Shown here one piece after another: positions 54,819 through 64,000 of a stretch of 64,000 nucleotides of DNA. The translations under genes were made by a program, and so were the position numbers. The notes under the pieces are model-generated. The model saw only the letters and a program-made list of their open reading frames with translations, was not told the DNA's origin and made no database searches. This DNA is from Erinaceus europaeus (lineage: Eukaryota > Chordata > Mammalia > Eulipotyphla > Erinaceidae), in NCBI RefSeq assembly GCF_950295315.1, contig NW_026647605.1:66001-130000 (forward strand), given 5' to 3'. The first letter of the stretch is position 1; each line of letters opens with the position of its first letter.

Positions 54819-56325
54819 TCATGTCATCCATCCATCCAGCATCCATCCATCCAGCATCCATCCATCCAGCATCCATCCATCCAGCATCCACTCATCCAGC
54901 ATCCAGCCAGCATCTTTCCATCATCCATTTATCTTCCAGCCTCCATCCATCCATCCATCATTCATCCACCCTTCATCCATCCATCCATCCACCACCCATT
55001 ATCCATTCATCATCCATCCATCATCCATTCATCATCTGTCATCCATCATCCATCCATCAATCCATTATCCATTCATCATCCACCCATCATCCATTCATCA
55101 TCTGTCATCCATCATCCATCCATCATTCACCCATCATCCATTCATCATCCATCCATCATCCATTCATCATCTGTCATCCATCATCCATCCATCCATCATC
55201 CATCCATCATTCACCCATCATCCATTCATCATCTGTCATCCATCACCCATCCATCATCCATTCATCATCTGTCATCCATCATCCATCCATCAATCCATTA
55301 TCCATTCATCATCCATCCATCATCCATTCATCATCTGTCATCCATCATCCATCCATCATTCACCCATCATCCATTCATCATCCATCCATCATCCATTCAT
55401 CATCTGTCATCCATCATCCATCCATCAATCCATTATCCATTCATCATCCATCCATCATCCATTCATCATCTGTCATCCATCATCCATCCATCATTCACCC
55501 ATCATCCATCCATCATTCACCCATCATCCATTCATCATCTGTCATCCATCATCCATCCATCATTCACCCATTATCCATCCATCATTCACCCATCATCCAT
55601 TCATCATCTATTCATCATCCATCCATCATCCATCCACCATCCATCCATCATTCACCCATCATCCATTCATCATCTGTCATCCATCATCCATCCATCTCAT
55701 TCACCCATTATCCATCCATCATTCACCCATCATCCATTCATCATCTATTCATCATCCATCCATCATCCATCCACCATCTGTCATCCACCACCCATCCATC
55801 CATCATCCATTCATCATCCATTCATCATCTGTCATCCATCCATCCATCATCCATCCATCATTCACCCATCATCCATTCATCATATATTCATCATCCATCC
55901 ATCATCCATCCACCATCTGTCATCCACCATCCATCCATCCATCCATCAATCCATCATCCATCCATCATCCATTAACCACCATCCATCATCCATCCATTAT
56001 CCACCCATCAGATGATCTGTCATCCACCATGCATCCATCCATCATCCATCCACCATCCATTATCCATTCATCATCCATCCATCATCTGTCATCCATCCAT
56101 CCATCAATCCATCCACCATCCATTATCCATTCATCATCCATTCATCATCCACCCATCATCCGTCATCCACCATCCATCCATCAATCCATCCACCATCCAA
56201 TATCCATTCATCATCCACCATTTATCATTCATTCATCGTCCACCCATCCATGTACCCTCTCATTAATTAATCAATACATTGATCTAAAATCAATACATTG
56301 ATCTGCCCACCCACTATCCATCATC
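54819..56325. repeat. CCAT-based array with CATCTGTCATCC interruptions
   Basis: CATC/CCAT tetranucleotides with irregular CATTCA, CACCCATCAT and ATCATCTGTCATCCATCATC variants that recur every 50-130 bp, giving a loose higher-order pattern. Between 56240 and 56325 the order decays into AATCAATACATTGATCT, present twice. Histidine-, proline-, serine- and isoleucine-rich frames are artefacts. Confidence 0.95.
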
Positions 56326-56500
56326 CTTCTGGTTGTTCTCCATCCCCTCTTCCTTCCTTCCTTCCATCCACCCATCCATTCACTTACCCACCCACCCAAC
56401 AATCAGTTAATTCCCCCAGCAATGACCCGTTATCCACCCACAATCCATCCATCCTCCCCTACTCATCACCCCATCCATCCATCCCTCCACCTGTGTGCCC
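56326..56500. other. Degenerate CCAT-rich transition
   Basis: CCATCC words mixed with less ordered sequence, linking two arrays. Nothing else is recognised. Confidence 0.6.
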
Positions 56501-57675
56501 ACCCATTACCCGCCCGCCATTTGTCTAGACACCCACCCTCTTCCATCCATCCATCCCTCCATCCATCCACCTGTGTGCCCACCCAACACCCACCCGCCAT
56601 TTGTCTAGACACCCACCCTCTTCATCCATCCTTCCATTCATCCCTCCACCTGTGTGCCCAACCATCACACACCCGCCATTTGTCTAGACACCCATGTTCT
56701 TCCATCCATCCATCCATCCACCTGTGTGCCCAACCATCACACACCCGCCATTTGTCTAGACACCACCCTCTTCCATCCATCCATCTATCCATCCCTCCAT
56801 CCACCTGTGTGCCCACCCAACAACCACCCACCATTTGTCTAGACACCCACCCTCTTCCATCCATCCATCTATCCATCCCTCCATCCATCCACCTGTGTGC
56901 CCACCCAACACCCGCCCGCCATTTGTCTAGACATCCACCCTCTTCCATCCATCCATCCATCCATCCACCTGTGTGCCCACCCAACACCCACTCGCCATTT
57001 GTCTAGACACCCATGCTCTTCCATCCATCCATCCATCCATCCTTCCATCCATCCATCCACCCACCTGCGTTGCAGCCCAACACCCACCTGCCATTTGTCT
57101 AGACACCCACCCTCTTCCATCCATCCATCCATCCATCCATCCATCCATCCATCCATCCATCCTTCCATCCATCCCTCCATCCACCTGTGTACCCACCCAA
57201 CACCCACCCGCCATTTGTCTAGACACCCACCCTCTTCCATCCATCCATCTATCCATCCCTCCATCCATCCACCTGTGTGCCCACCCAACACCCGCCCGCC
57301 ATTTGTCTAGACACCCACCCTCTTCCATCCCTCCCTCCCTCCATCCATCCTTCCATCCATCCATCCATCCATCCACCTGCATTGCTGCCCAACACCCACC
57401 CGCCATTTGTCTAGACACCCACCCTCTTCCATCCATCCATCCATCCATCCATCCATCCACCCACCTGTGTGCCCAACCATCACCCACCTGCCATTTGTCT
57501 AGACACCACCCTCTTCCATCCATCCATCTATCCATCCCTCCATCCCTCCACCGGTGTGCCCACCCAACACCCACCCGCCATTTGTCAAGACACCCACCCT
57601 GTTCCATCCATCCATCCATCCATCCCTCTATCCATCCATCCACCTGTGTGCTCACCCAACACCCACCCGCCATTT
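56501..57675. repeat. Minisatellite with anchor CCATTTGTCTAGACACC, 14 units
   Basis: Each unit has the anchor CCATTTGTCTAGACACC, then CACCCTCTTCCATCC, a run of three to ten CCAT tetramers, and CCACCTGTGTGCCCACCCAA. Anchors start near 56517, 56597, 56676, 56748, 56831, 56919, 56995, 57091, 57211, 57299, 57403, 57491, 57578 and 57670. Spacing of 70-120 bp varies almost entirely with the number of CCAT tetramers. The 13th anchor has TCAAGAC in place of TCTAGAC, and the last anchor runs straight into the next array. Confidence 0.95.
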
Positions 57676-58935
57676 GAATTCATATCCCTGATCCCTGGGA
57701 ATTCATATCCCTGATTGATTTCTGGGAATTCATATCCCTGATTCCTGGGAATTCATATCCCTGATCCCCTGGGAATTCATATCCCTGATTCCTGGGAATT
57801 CATATCCCTGATTGATTTCTGGGAATTCATATCCCTGATTCCTGGGAATTCATATCCCTGATCCCCTGGGAATTCATATCCCTGATTCCTGGGAATTCAT
57901 ATCCCTGATTGATTTCTGGGAATTCATATCCCTGATTGATTTCTGGGAATTCATATCCCTGATTCCCTGGGAATTCATATCCCTGATCCCCTGGGAATTC
58001 ATATCCCTGATTGATTTCTGGGAATTCATATCCCTGATTGATTTCTGGGAATTCATATCCCTGATTGATTTCTGGGAATTCATATCCCTGATTGATTTCT
58101 GGGAATTCATATCCCTGATTCCCTGGGAATTCATATCCCTGATTGATTCCTGGGAATTCATATCCCTGATTGATTCCTGGGAATTCATATCCCTGATTGA
58201 TTCCTGGGAATTCATATCCCTGATCCCCTGGGAATTCATATCCCTGATTGATTTCTGGGAATTCATATCCCTGATTGATTTCTGGGAATTCATATCCCTG
58301 ATTGATTTCTGGGAATTCATATCCCTGATTGATTTCTGGGAATTCATATCCCTGATTGATTTCTGGGAATTCATATCCCTGATCCCCCGGGAATTCGCAT
58401 CCCTGATCCCCTGGGAATTCGTATCCCTGATTCCTGGGAATTCATATCCCTGATCCCCGGGGAATTCATATCCCTGATTCCTGGGAATTCATATCCCTGA
58501 TCCCCTGGGAATTCATATCCCTGATTCCTGGGAATTCATATCCCTGATTGATTTCTGGGAATTCATATCCCTGATTGATTTCTGGGAATTCATATCCCTG
58601 ATTCCCTGGGAATTCATATCCCTGATTGATTCCTGGGAATTCATATCCCTGATTCCCTGGGAATTCATATCCCTGATTGATTCCTGGGAATTCATATCCC
58701 TGATTGATTTCTGGGAATTCATATCCCTGATTGATTCCTGGGAATTCATATCCCTGATCCCCCGGGAATTCGCATCCCTGATCCCCTGGGAATTCGTATC
58801 CCTGATTCCTGGGAATTCATATCCCTGATTGATTTCTGGGAATTCATATCCCTGATTCCTGGGAATTCATATCCCTGATTCCTGGGAATTCATATCCCTG
58901 ATTCCTGGGAATTGATCCCCTGGGAATTCATATCC
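57676..58935. repeat. EcoRI-site minisatellite, 23-27 bp unit
   Basis: Unit GAATTCATATCCCTGATT plus CCTGG (23 bp), or TCCCTGATCCCCTGG and TGATTGATTTCTGG endings (24 and 27 bp). Nearly every unit carries an EcoRI site, GAATTC. Units with GAATTCGCAT then GAATTCGTAT occur as a pair at 58390-58425 and again 375 bp later, marking a higher-order duplication. A minus-strand frame reading NSQKSIRDM repeats arises because the 24- and 27-bp units are multiples of three; it has no supporting gene signal. Confidence 0.96.
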
Positions 58936-59069
58936 CTACATCCCCTTTGGAGAAACGCCCAGGCACAGGGTGATTCCATCCTGAGAAATCTGCATTTTTA
59001 TTGATTTAAGGGCCTCCTCCAATCTGTCTTCCAAAAGGGGTTTGCAACGGCTTGCCATCCCACTCTCCA
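58936..59069. other. Unique spacer
   Basis: About 130 bp of complex sequence between the EcoRI minisatellite and the AAATAG array. No gene or element is recognised. Confidence 0.55.
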
Positions 59070-59385
59070 TGGGGCATAAAAATAGAAATAGCAATAAAAT
59101 AGAAATAATAGAAACAGAAATAGAAATAACAGAAATAATAGAAACAGAAATAGAAATAATAGAAACAAAAATAGAAATTATAGAAATAGAGATAATAGAA
59201 ATAGAAATTATAGAAACAGAAATAGAAATAATAGAAACAGAAATAGAAAAAACAGAAATAATAGAAACAGAAATGGAAATAATAGAAACAAAAATAGAAA
59301 TTATAGAAATAGAGATAATAGAAATAGAAGAAATAGAAATAGAAAAAAAATAAAAATAGAAATAGAAATAAAAATAAAATAAAAA
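59070..59385. repeat. A-rich hexamer array, GAAATA type
   Basis: GAAATA, GAAACA and ATAATA hexamers. The block AACAGAAATAATAGAAACAG recurs near 59129 and 59252 (spacing about 123 bp). It ends in AAAAATAAAATAAAAAAAT. Confidence 0.94.
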
Positions 59386-59470
59386 AATCTCTCCCTCTCT
59401 CTCTCATTCTCTCTCCCTCTCTCATTCTCTCTCTCTCTCCCTCTCTCTCTCTCTCCCTCTCTCTCTCCCC
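59386..59470. repeat. CT tract
   Basis: CTCTCTCCCTCTCTCATTCT words, directly joined to the A-rich hexamer array. An A-rich array next to a CT tract could be a decayed SINE tail, but no body is present. Confidence 0.9.
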
Positions 59471-59740
59471 CACTTTGTTTCTTGTCCGTCTGTGGGTGTG
59501 ACCTGATTCTTTTTTCTATTTTTCTTTTAGAAATATCCCAGCCCCAGGTGCAGACGTGAGTTTTCCTCTGCGCGGATCTCTCTCTCTCTCTCTCTTTCTG
59601 CCTGGGGAAGATCTGTAATGGCAGCCAGACCTTTTCTATTTTATTTCTATTTTATTTCTGTTTCTTTCTATTATTCTGGTTTGCTTTCTCTGCAAATGTC
59701 TCTGTGGTGGCTTCTTACATTGTAAGTTTTATATTTTTTA
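59471..59740. other. Unique sequence with a splice-site-like pair
   Basis: Complex T-rich DNA. TTCTTTTTTCTATTTTTCTT followed by TTAG (to 59530) resembles a strong 3' splice site. Twenty-five bases later, GTGAGT (59556-59561) matches the 5' splice site consensus. The enclosed 25-bp segment is not a multiple of three and I recognise no protein in it. A CT dinucleotide tract follows at 59578-59598. No gene is called. Confidence 0.4.
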
Positions 59741-59795
59741 TTTTATATATTATTATTATTTCCCCTGGGCCCTGCTGAGCCCTGGCTGCTGAGGA

Positions 59796-59844
<49 letters not shown>

Positions 59845-60704
59845 TCCTAGAGCCCTGCAGAGCCCTGGCTGCTGGTGGTGCTGGGAATCAAATTATCATT
59901 ATTATTAATATTAATATTAATATTATTATTATTGATATTATTATTATTTCCCCAGGGCCCTGCTGAGCCCTGGCTGCTGAGGATATTATTATTATTATTA
60001 TTATTATTTCGCAGAGCCCTACAGAGCCCTGGCTGCTGGTGGTGCTGGGAATCAAATTATCATTATTATTAATAATAATATTAATATTATTATTATTGAT
60101 ATTATTATTTTCCCAGGGCCCTGCTGAGCCCTGGCTGCTGAGGATATTATTATTATTATTATTATTTCCCAGAGCCCTGCTGAGCCCTGGCTGCTGGTGG
60201 TGCTGGGAATCAAATTATTATTATTATTAATTTCTCCAGATCCCTGCTGAACACTGGCTGATGGTGGTGCTGGGAATTGAATTATTATTATTATTATTAT
60301 TATTTCCCAGAGCCCTTCTGAGCCCTGGCTGCTGAGGATATTATTATTATTTCCCAGAGCCCTGCTGAGCCCTGGCTGCTGAAGATATTTATTATTATTA
60401 TTATTAATTATTATTAATAATAATTATTATCATTTCCCAGAGCCCTGCTGAGCCCTGGCTGCTGAAGATATTTATTATTATTATTATTAATTATTATTAA
60501 TAATAATTATTATCATTTCCCAGAGCCCTGCTGAGCCCTGGCTGCTGGTGATGCTGGGGATGGAACCTGGGGCCTCAGAGCCTCAGGCAGGAGAGTCTGT
60601 GTGCAGAACCACTATTATTATTACTATTATTATTATTATTATTATTATTATTTCCCAGAGCCTCAGGCAGGAGAGTCTGTGTGCAGAACCACTATTATTA
60701 TTAC

Positions 60705-60750
<46 letters not shown>

Positions 60751-60786
60751 CCTGGGGCCTCAGGAAGGAGAGTCTATGTGCAGAAC

Positions 60787-60836
<50 letters not shown>

Positions 60837-60872
60837 CCCAGAGCCTCAGGCAGGAGAGTCTGTGTGCAGAAC

Positions 60873-60919
<47 letters not shown>

Positions 60920-60955
60920 CCCAGAGCCTCAGGCAGGAGAGTCTGTGTGCAGAAC

Positions 60956-60998
<43 letters not shown>

Positions 60999-61049
60999 TC
61001 CCAGAGCCTCAGGCAGGAGAGTCTGTGTGCAGAACCATTATTATTATTA

Positions 61050-61083
<34 letters not shown>

Positions 61084-61258
61084 TCCCAGAGCCTCAGGCA
61101 GGAGAGTCTGTGTGCAGAACCATTATTATTATTATTATTATTATTGTTATTATTATATTATTATTATTATTTCCCAGAGCCTCAGGCAGGAGTCTGTGCA
61201 GAACCATTATTATTATTACTATTATTATTAATTATTAGTAGTATTACTATCATTACTT
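59741..61258 (-). repeat. Tandem array of SINE fragments and ATT runs
   Basis: Same family as 11746-12660, same orientation. The left part (59763-60540) has short bodies, CAGAGCCCTGCTGAGCCCTG plus GCTGCTG, alternating with ATT or AATT-rich runs. One full body lies at 60519-60611. The right part repeats a shortened 37-bp body, CAGAGCCTCAGGCAGGAGAG through GTGCAGAACCA, with CAGAGCC at 60656, 60839, 60922, 61002, 61087 and 61175, spaced 80-88 bp after the first. The short body lacks the B box. Confidence 0.88.
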
Positions 61259-61490
61259 TACCCAGAGCTCACCCGAGTGTGCAGTTCACACAACCACGGG
61301 CTGCAGGGGGAATCATCGATATCAGTAATCAGTATTGATCAGTAATCGATATCGGATCAATCCTGGGCAGGGGGGCAGCTCCCATGAACCGCGGCCCAGA
61401 AGCTTCCCCAGCTCCTCCTGATGCCGTCGTCACCTCCAAGCGCGGCCCCAAGCGCGGCCCTGTCCCCGTGTCACCCCGGCACGTCTCATG
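61259..61490. other. Unique spacer
   Basis: Complex sequence with an ATCGATATCAGTAATCAGTA block (61315-61355) that is locally self-similar, and a duplicated AAGCGCGGCCC (about 61438 and 61449). CpG-rich toward the right. No gene is seen. Confidence 0.5.
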
Positions 61491-62440
61491 GGCTTTATTG
61501 ATTATTGATTGGGTTGAATGAGAGACAGAAAACAGAGCCCTGGCCTGAGGGGGGAGCTGGGGCTGGAACCCGGGGCCTCTGGGGGCTCATCCTGGGCTCT
61601 GACCACTGAGCCATCTCCATTGGACATTTCATGGCATTTTATTGATTATTGATTATTGATTGAGTTGAATGAGAGAGAGCCCAGCCGAGCCCTGGCCTGA
61701 GGGGGGAGCTGGGGCTGGAACCCGGGGCCTCTGGGGGCTCATCCTGGGCTCTGACCACTGAGCCATCTCCATTGGACATTTCATGGCATTTTATTGATTA
61801 TTGATTATTGATTGAGTTGAATGAGAGAGAGCCCAGCCGAGCCCTGGCCTGAGGGGGGAGCCGGGGCTGGAACCCGGGGCCTCTGGGGGGGGAGGCTCAG
61901 GCTGCCCTTACTGGGCTCTGACCACTGGGCCGTCTCCCTTGGACATTTCAAAGCATTTTATTGATGATTGATTATTGATTGGGTTGAATGAGAGACAGAA
62001 AACAGAGCCCTGGCCTGAGGGGGGAGCTGGGGCTGGAACCCGGGGCCTCTGGGGGCTCATCCTGGGCTCTGACCACTGAGCCATCTCCATTGGACATTTC
62101 ATGGCATTTTATTGATTATTGATTGAGTTGAATGAGAGAGAGCCCAGCCGAGCCCTGGCCTGAGGGGGGAGTCGGGGCTGGAACCCGGGGCCTCTGGGGG
62201 CTCATCTTGAGCTCTGACCGCTGAGCCATCTCCCTTGGACATTTCATGGCATTTTATTGATTATTGATTATTGATTGGGTTGAATGAGGGACAGAAAACA
62301 GAGCCCTGGCCTGAGGGGGGAGCCGGGGCTGGAACCTGGGGCCTCTGGGGGCTCATCCTGGGCTCTGACCGCTGAGCCATCTCCCTTGGACATCTCATGG
62401 CATTTTATTGATCACTGATTGATCTAATAAAGCCAACAAG
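61491..62440 (-). repeat. Six-unit tandem array of a complete tRNA-derived SINE
   Basis: Six head-to-tail units of about 145-168 bp, with boundaries near 61638, 61791, 61957, 62108 and 62253. On the minus strand a unit reads GGAGATGGCTCAGTGGTCAG (perfect A box TGGCTCAGTGG), GGGTTCCAGCCCC (B box with one mismatch), CCTCAGGCCAGGGCTCTG, CTCTCATTCAAC, then AATCAATAATCAATAAAATG. Single units differ by small changes, for example ACAGAAAACAG against AGCCCAGCCG. No unique DNA lies between units. Confidence 0.9.
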
Positions 62441-62463
62441 AGACCTGTGCAGCCTCCCCCCTG

Positions 62464-62503
<40 letters not shown>

Positions 62504-62870
62504 CCATGCACCTGTCACTCTGTTCCCGGGGGTCACGGGATTAAATTTTTTTAAAAAAAAAATGGCTTATTATGCATTGTGCAAAACATAATAATAAAAG
62601 AAAGAGAAAAAAAAACCCACTGAACGAGAGACGGAAAAAAAATCACAAATGGCGGGAAGGTCAGAGCTCAAGTCTGGCGGAGATGAGGCGGTCTGATCCA
62701 TTTTCCTCAACTTCCATCATGTCCTGGACGGACACTCAACCCCCTCCTTCTCTCTCCTCTCTCTCTCTCGTCTGTCATTCTTGGACAGGGAGATTTATTT
62801 TATTTTATTTTATTTTTATCCAGCAGACATTTGCAATCACTTCCATGTCTTACCACTAAAACACACACAC
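62441..62870. other. Unique sequence with CA repeat
   Basis: A CA dinucleotide run of about 16 units lies at 62466-62497. The rest is complex and AT-rich: a T7/A10 tract near 62547-62562, an 8-bp inverted repeat TTATTATG and CATAATAA (62567-62574 and 62587-62594), a CT tract near 62750, and a TTTTA run near 62795-62818. No gene is recognised. Confidence 0.55.
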
Positions 62871-62872
62871 AC

Positions 62873-62922
<50 letters not shown>
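62871..62922. repeat. ATA trinucleotide microsatellite
   Basis: About 17 uninterrupted units of ATA/AAT. Confidence 0.96.
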
Positions 62923-63210
62923 TTCCAGTGGCTTCCCCGGGAACGTGAGTGTTTTTATGACTGGACTTGAGGGGCCGTCTCTGCTGTCAGCCGCTGGGAG
63001 ATGGATCCCGAATGGGATGAGCTGCTAATTAATTAGGTTTTATGGGAGAGACAGACGTCTTGTCTCCCTGTGCCGTGAGGATGTCACCTCATCAATTATC
63101 CAGGGAGCCCCCGGTGACCGGAGGGCAGGTGGAGGGAGGGAGGGAGAGAGAGAGAGAAGGAGAAAAATATCTGAATTAATTTCTATCAAAGGAGACAGAA
63201 GCGACACACC
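62923..63210. promoter_or_regulatory. Complex island with a perfect homeodomain-type palindrome
   Basis: High-complexity DNA. CTAATTAATTAG at 63025-63036 is a perfect 12-bp palindrome containing TAAT-TA-ATTA, the arrangement bound by dimeric paired-type homeodomains. TCATCAATTATCCAGGG follows at about 63089-63105. A GAGGGAGGGAGAGAGAGAGA purine tract lies at about 63133-63160. The contrast with the flanking repeats and the motif content suggest a cis-regulatory element; conservation could not be tested. Confidence 0.4.
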
Positions 63211-63261
63211 GGGAAATGAAAACCACGTCTCGCAGGCCAGGCCTGTCTGCAGACAGGATCA

Positions 63262-63455
63262 GCGCCAGGTGGCTGGCTGCGTGCACCTGTCCCCCGGCAC
63301 CGGGACCCGGGTTCGAGACCCCCCCCCCCGGACCCCAGACCCCGTCCCCACCTGCAGGGGTGGGGGGAGAGCAGAGCAGGGCTGCAGGGAGCTCGCTGTG
63401 TCTCTGTCTCCCCTCTTAGTTTCGCGCCATCTTATCAAATGAAGGTGAAGGAAGG
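63262..63455 (+). mobile_element. tRNA-derived SINE, long family
   Basis: Plus strand: CAGGTGGCTGGCTGCGTGC (diverged A box), then GACCCGGGTTCGAGACCCC (B box GGTTCGAGACC, perfect), a C run, CGTCCCCACCTGCAGGGG, GGGCTGCAGGGAGCTCGC and TGTGTCTCTGTCTCCCCTCT. It is followed by an AAATGAAGG-type end. Confidence 0.75.
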
Positions 63456-63478
63456 GGGGAAAATCCTTAATTAAACAT

Positions 63479-64000
63479 AAGAGAATAGGATAGAATAGAA
63501 TATGTTAGAATATGTTAGCATAGAATAGGACAGAATAAATAGAATAGGATAGAACAGAATGAATAGAATAGAATAAATAGAATAGAATAAATAGAATAGA
63601 ATATGTTAGAATAGAATAGGATAGAATAAAACAGAACAGAATAAATAGAATAGAATATGTTAGAATAGAATATTATAAACTAGAATATGGTAGAATAGAA
63701 CAGAATAGAATAGAACAGAACAGAATAAATAGAATAGAATAAGAATAGAATGAATAGAATAGAATAGAATATTATAAACTAGAATATGATAGGTAGAATA
63801 GAACAGAACAGAATAAATAGAATAGAATAAGAATAGAATGAATAGAATAGAATATTATAAACTAGAATATGATAGGTAGAATAGAACAGAACAGAATAAA
63901 TAGAATAGAATAAGAATAGAATAGAATGAATAGAATAGAATATGTTAGATTAGAATAGAATATTATAAACTAGAATATGATAGAACAGAACAGAATAAAT
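63479..64000. repeat. AGAAT pentanucleotide array, inverse orientation, runs off the window
   Basis: AGAAT/AATAG units with TATGTTAGAAT, AATAAATAGAATAG and TATTATAAACTAGAATATG variants, the last repeated near 63671, 63770, 63854 and 63961. This is the reverse complement of the ATTCT arrays at 16.5-22.5 kb and 52.9-54.2 kb. The array continues beyond the right edge. Confidence 0.96.

Noticed and set aside
57874..58749. Minus-strand frames of repeated Asn-Ser-Gln-Lys-Ser-Ile-Arg-Asp units
   Set aside because: They come from 24- and 27-bp EcoRI minisatellite units that happen to be multiples of three. The 23-bp units break the frame, and no gene signal lies nearby.
56501..58935. CRISPR-like array of regular repeats and spacers
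   Set aside because: The intervals between anchors are CCAT runs, or the units are directly adjacent, so there are no unique spacers. The SINEs show that this is vertebrate DNA.
61600..61620. tRNA genes at A box/B box pairs
   Set aside because: The boxes belong to tRNA-derived SINEs with repeat tails. No complete cloverleaf with a proper anticodon arm could be folded by eye.

Overview
This window contains no gene that I can support. It is a block of mammalian nuclear DNA made almost entirely of tandem repeats. Adding the spans listed below, roughly 55 of the 64 kb is microsatellite, minisatellite or tandemly repeated SINE. Short islands of ordinary, complex sequence lie between the arrays. 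The best taxonomic clue is the SINEs. Several are tRNA-derived, with A box and B box promoters (52519-52868, 54225-54422, 16140-16488). Their bodies match, from memory, the SINE families of erinaceids, so the source is most likely a hedgehog such as Erinaceus; this was not checked by a search. Minisatellite load, GC richness and nested duplications suggest a subtelomeric or similarly recombinogenic location, but no telomere repeat is present.

Layout. 1-9236: pyrimidine-rich arrays, broken by a C-rich block (4433-4784), a CpG-rich island with a SINE (4785-5092), a 20-bp minisatellite (5093-5730), two tandem SINEs (6237-6535) and a GAAT tetranucleotide array (6643-7259). 9237-9765: GC-rich island. 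9766-11262: TG/CG tract and a 30-bp minisatellite. 11746-13215: tandem SINE bodies with ATT tails. 13686-14547: CT array. 14575-14955: two tandem SINEs. 14956-15890: complex AT-richer island with motifs typical of regulatory DNA. 16540-22527: 6 kb of ATTCT pentanucleotide. 22528-23500: second complex island. 23500-36850: 13.3 kb CTGGG-type minisatellite. 36851-37269: third island. 37270-52466: 15.2 kb TGGC/TGGG-type minisatellite. 52519-54422: two SINEs around another ATTCT block. 54819-58935: CCAT, CCAT-anchored and EcoRI-site minisatellites. 59070-62440: AAATAG repeat, then two different tandem SINE arrays. 62923-63210: fourth complex island. 63479-64000: ATTCT array in the opposite orientation.

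The reading frames in this window, including ones of thousands of codons on the minus strand at 37-50 kb, are composition artefacts. The same DNA is open on both strands and in several frames because the repeat units happen to lack stop codons. The main points of interest are the nested higher-order repeats, the conversion of SINEs into satellite-like arrays, a 29-kb run of one-strand G richness, a cluster of probable consensus errors in one copy of a 5,126-bp duplication, and the complex islands that look like cis-regulatory DNA.
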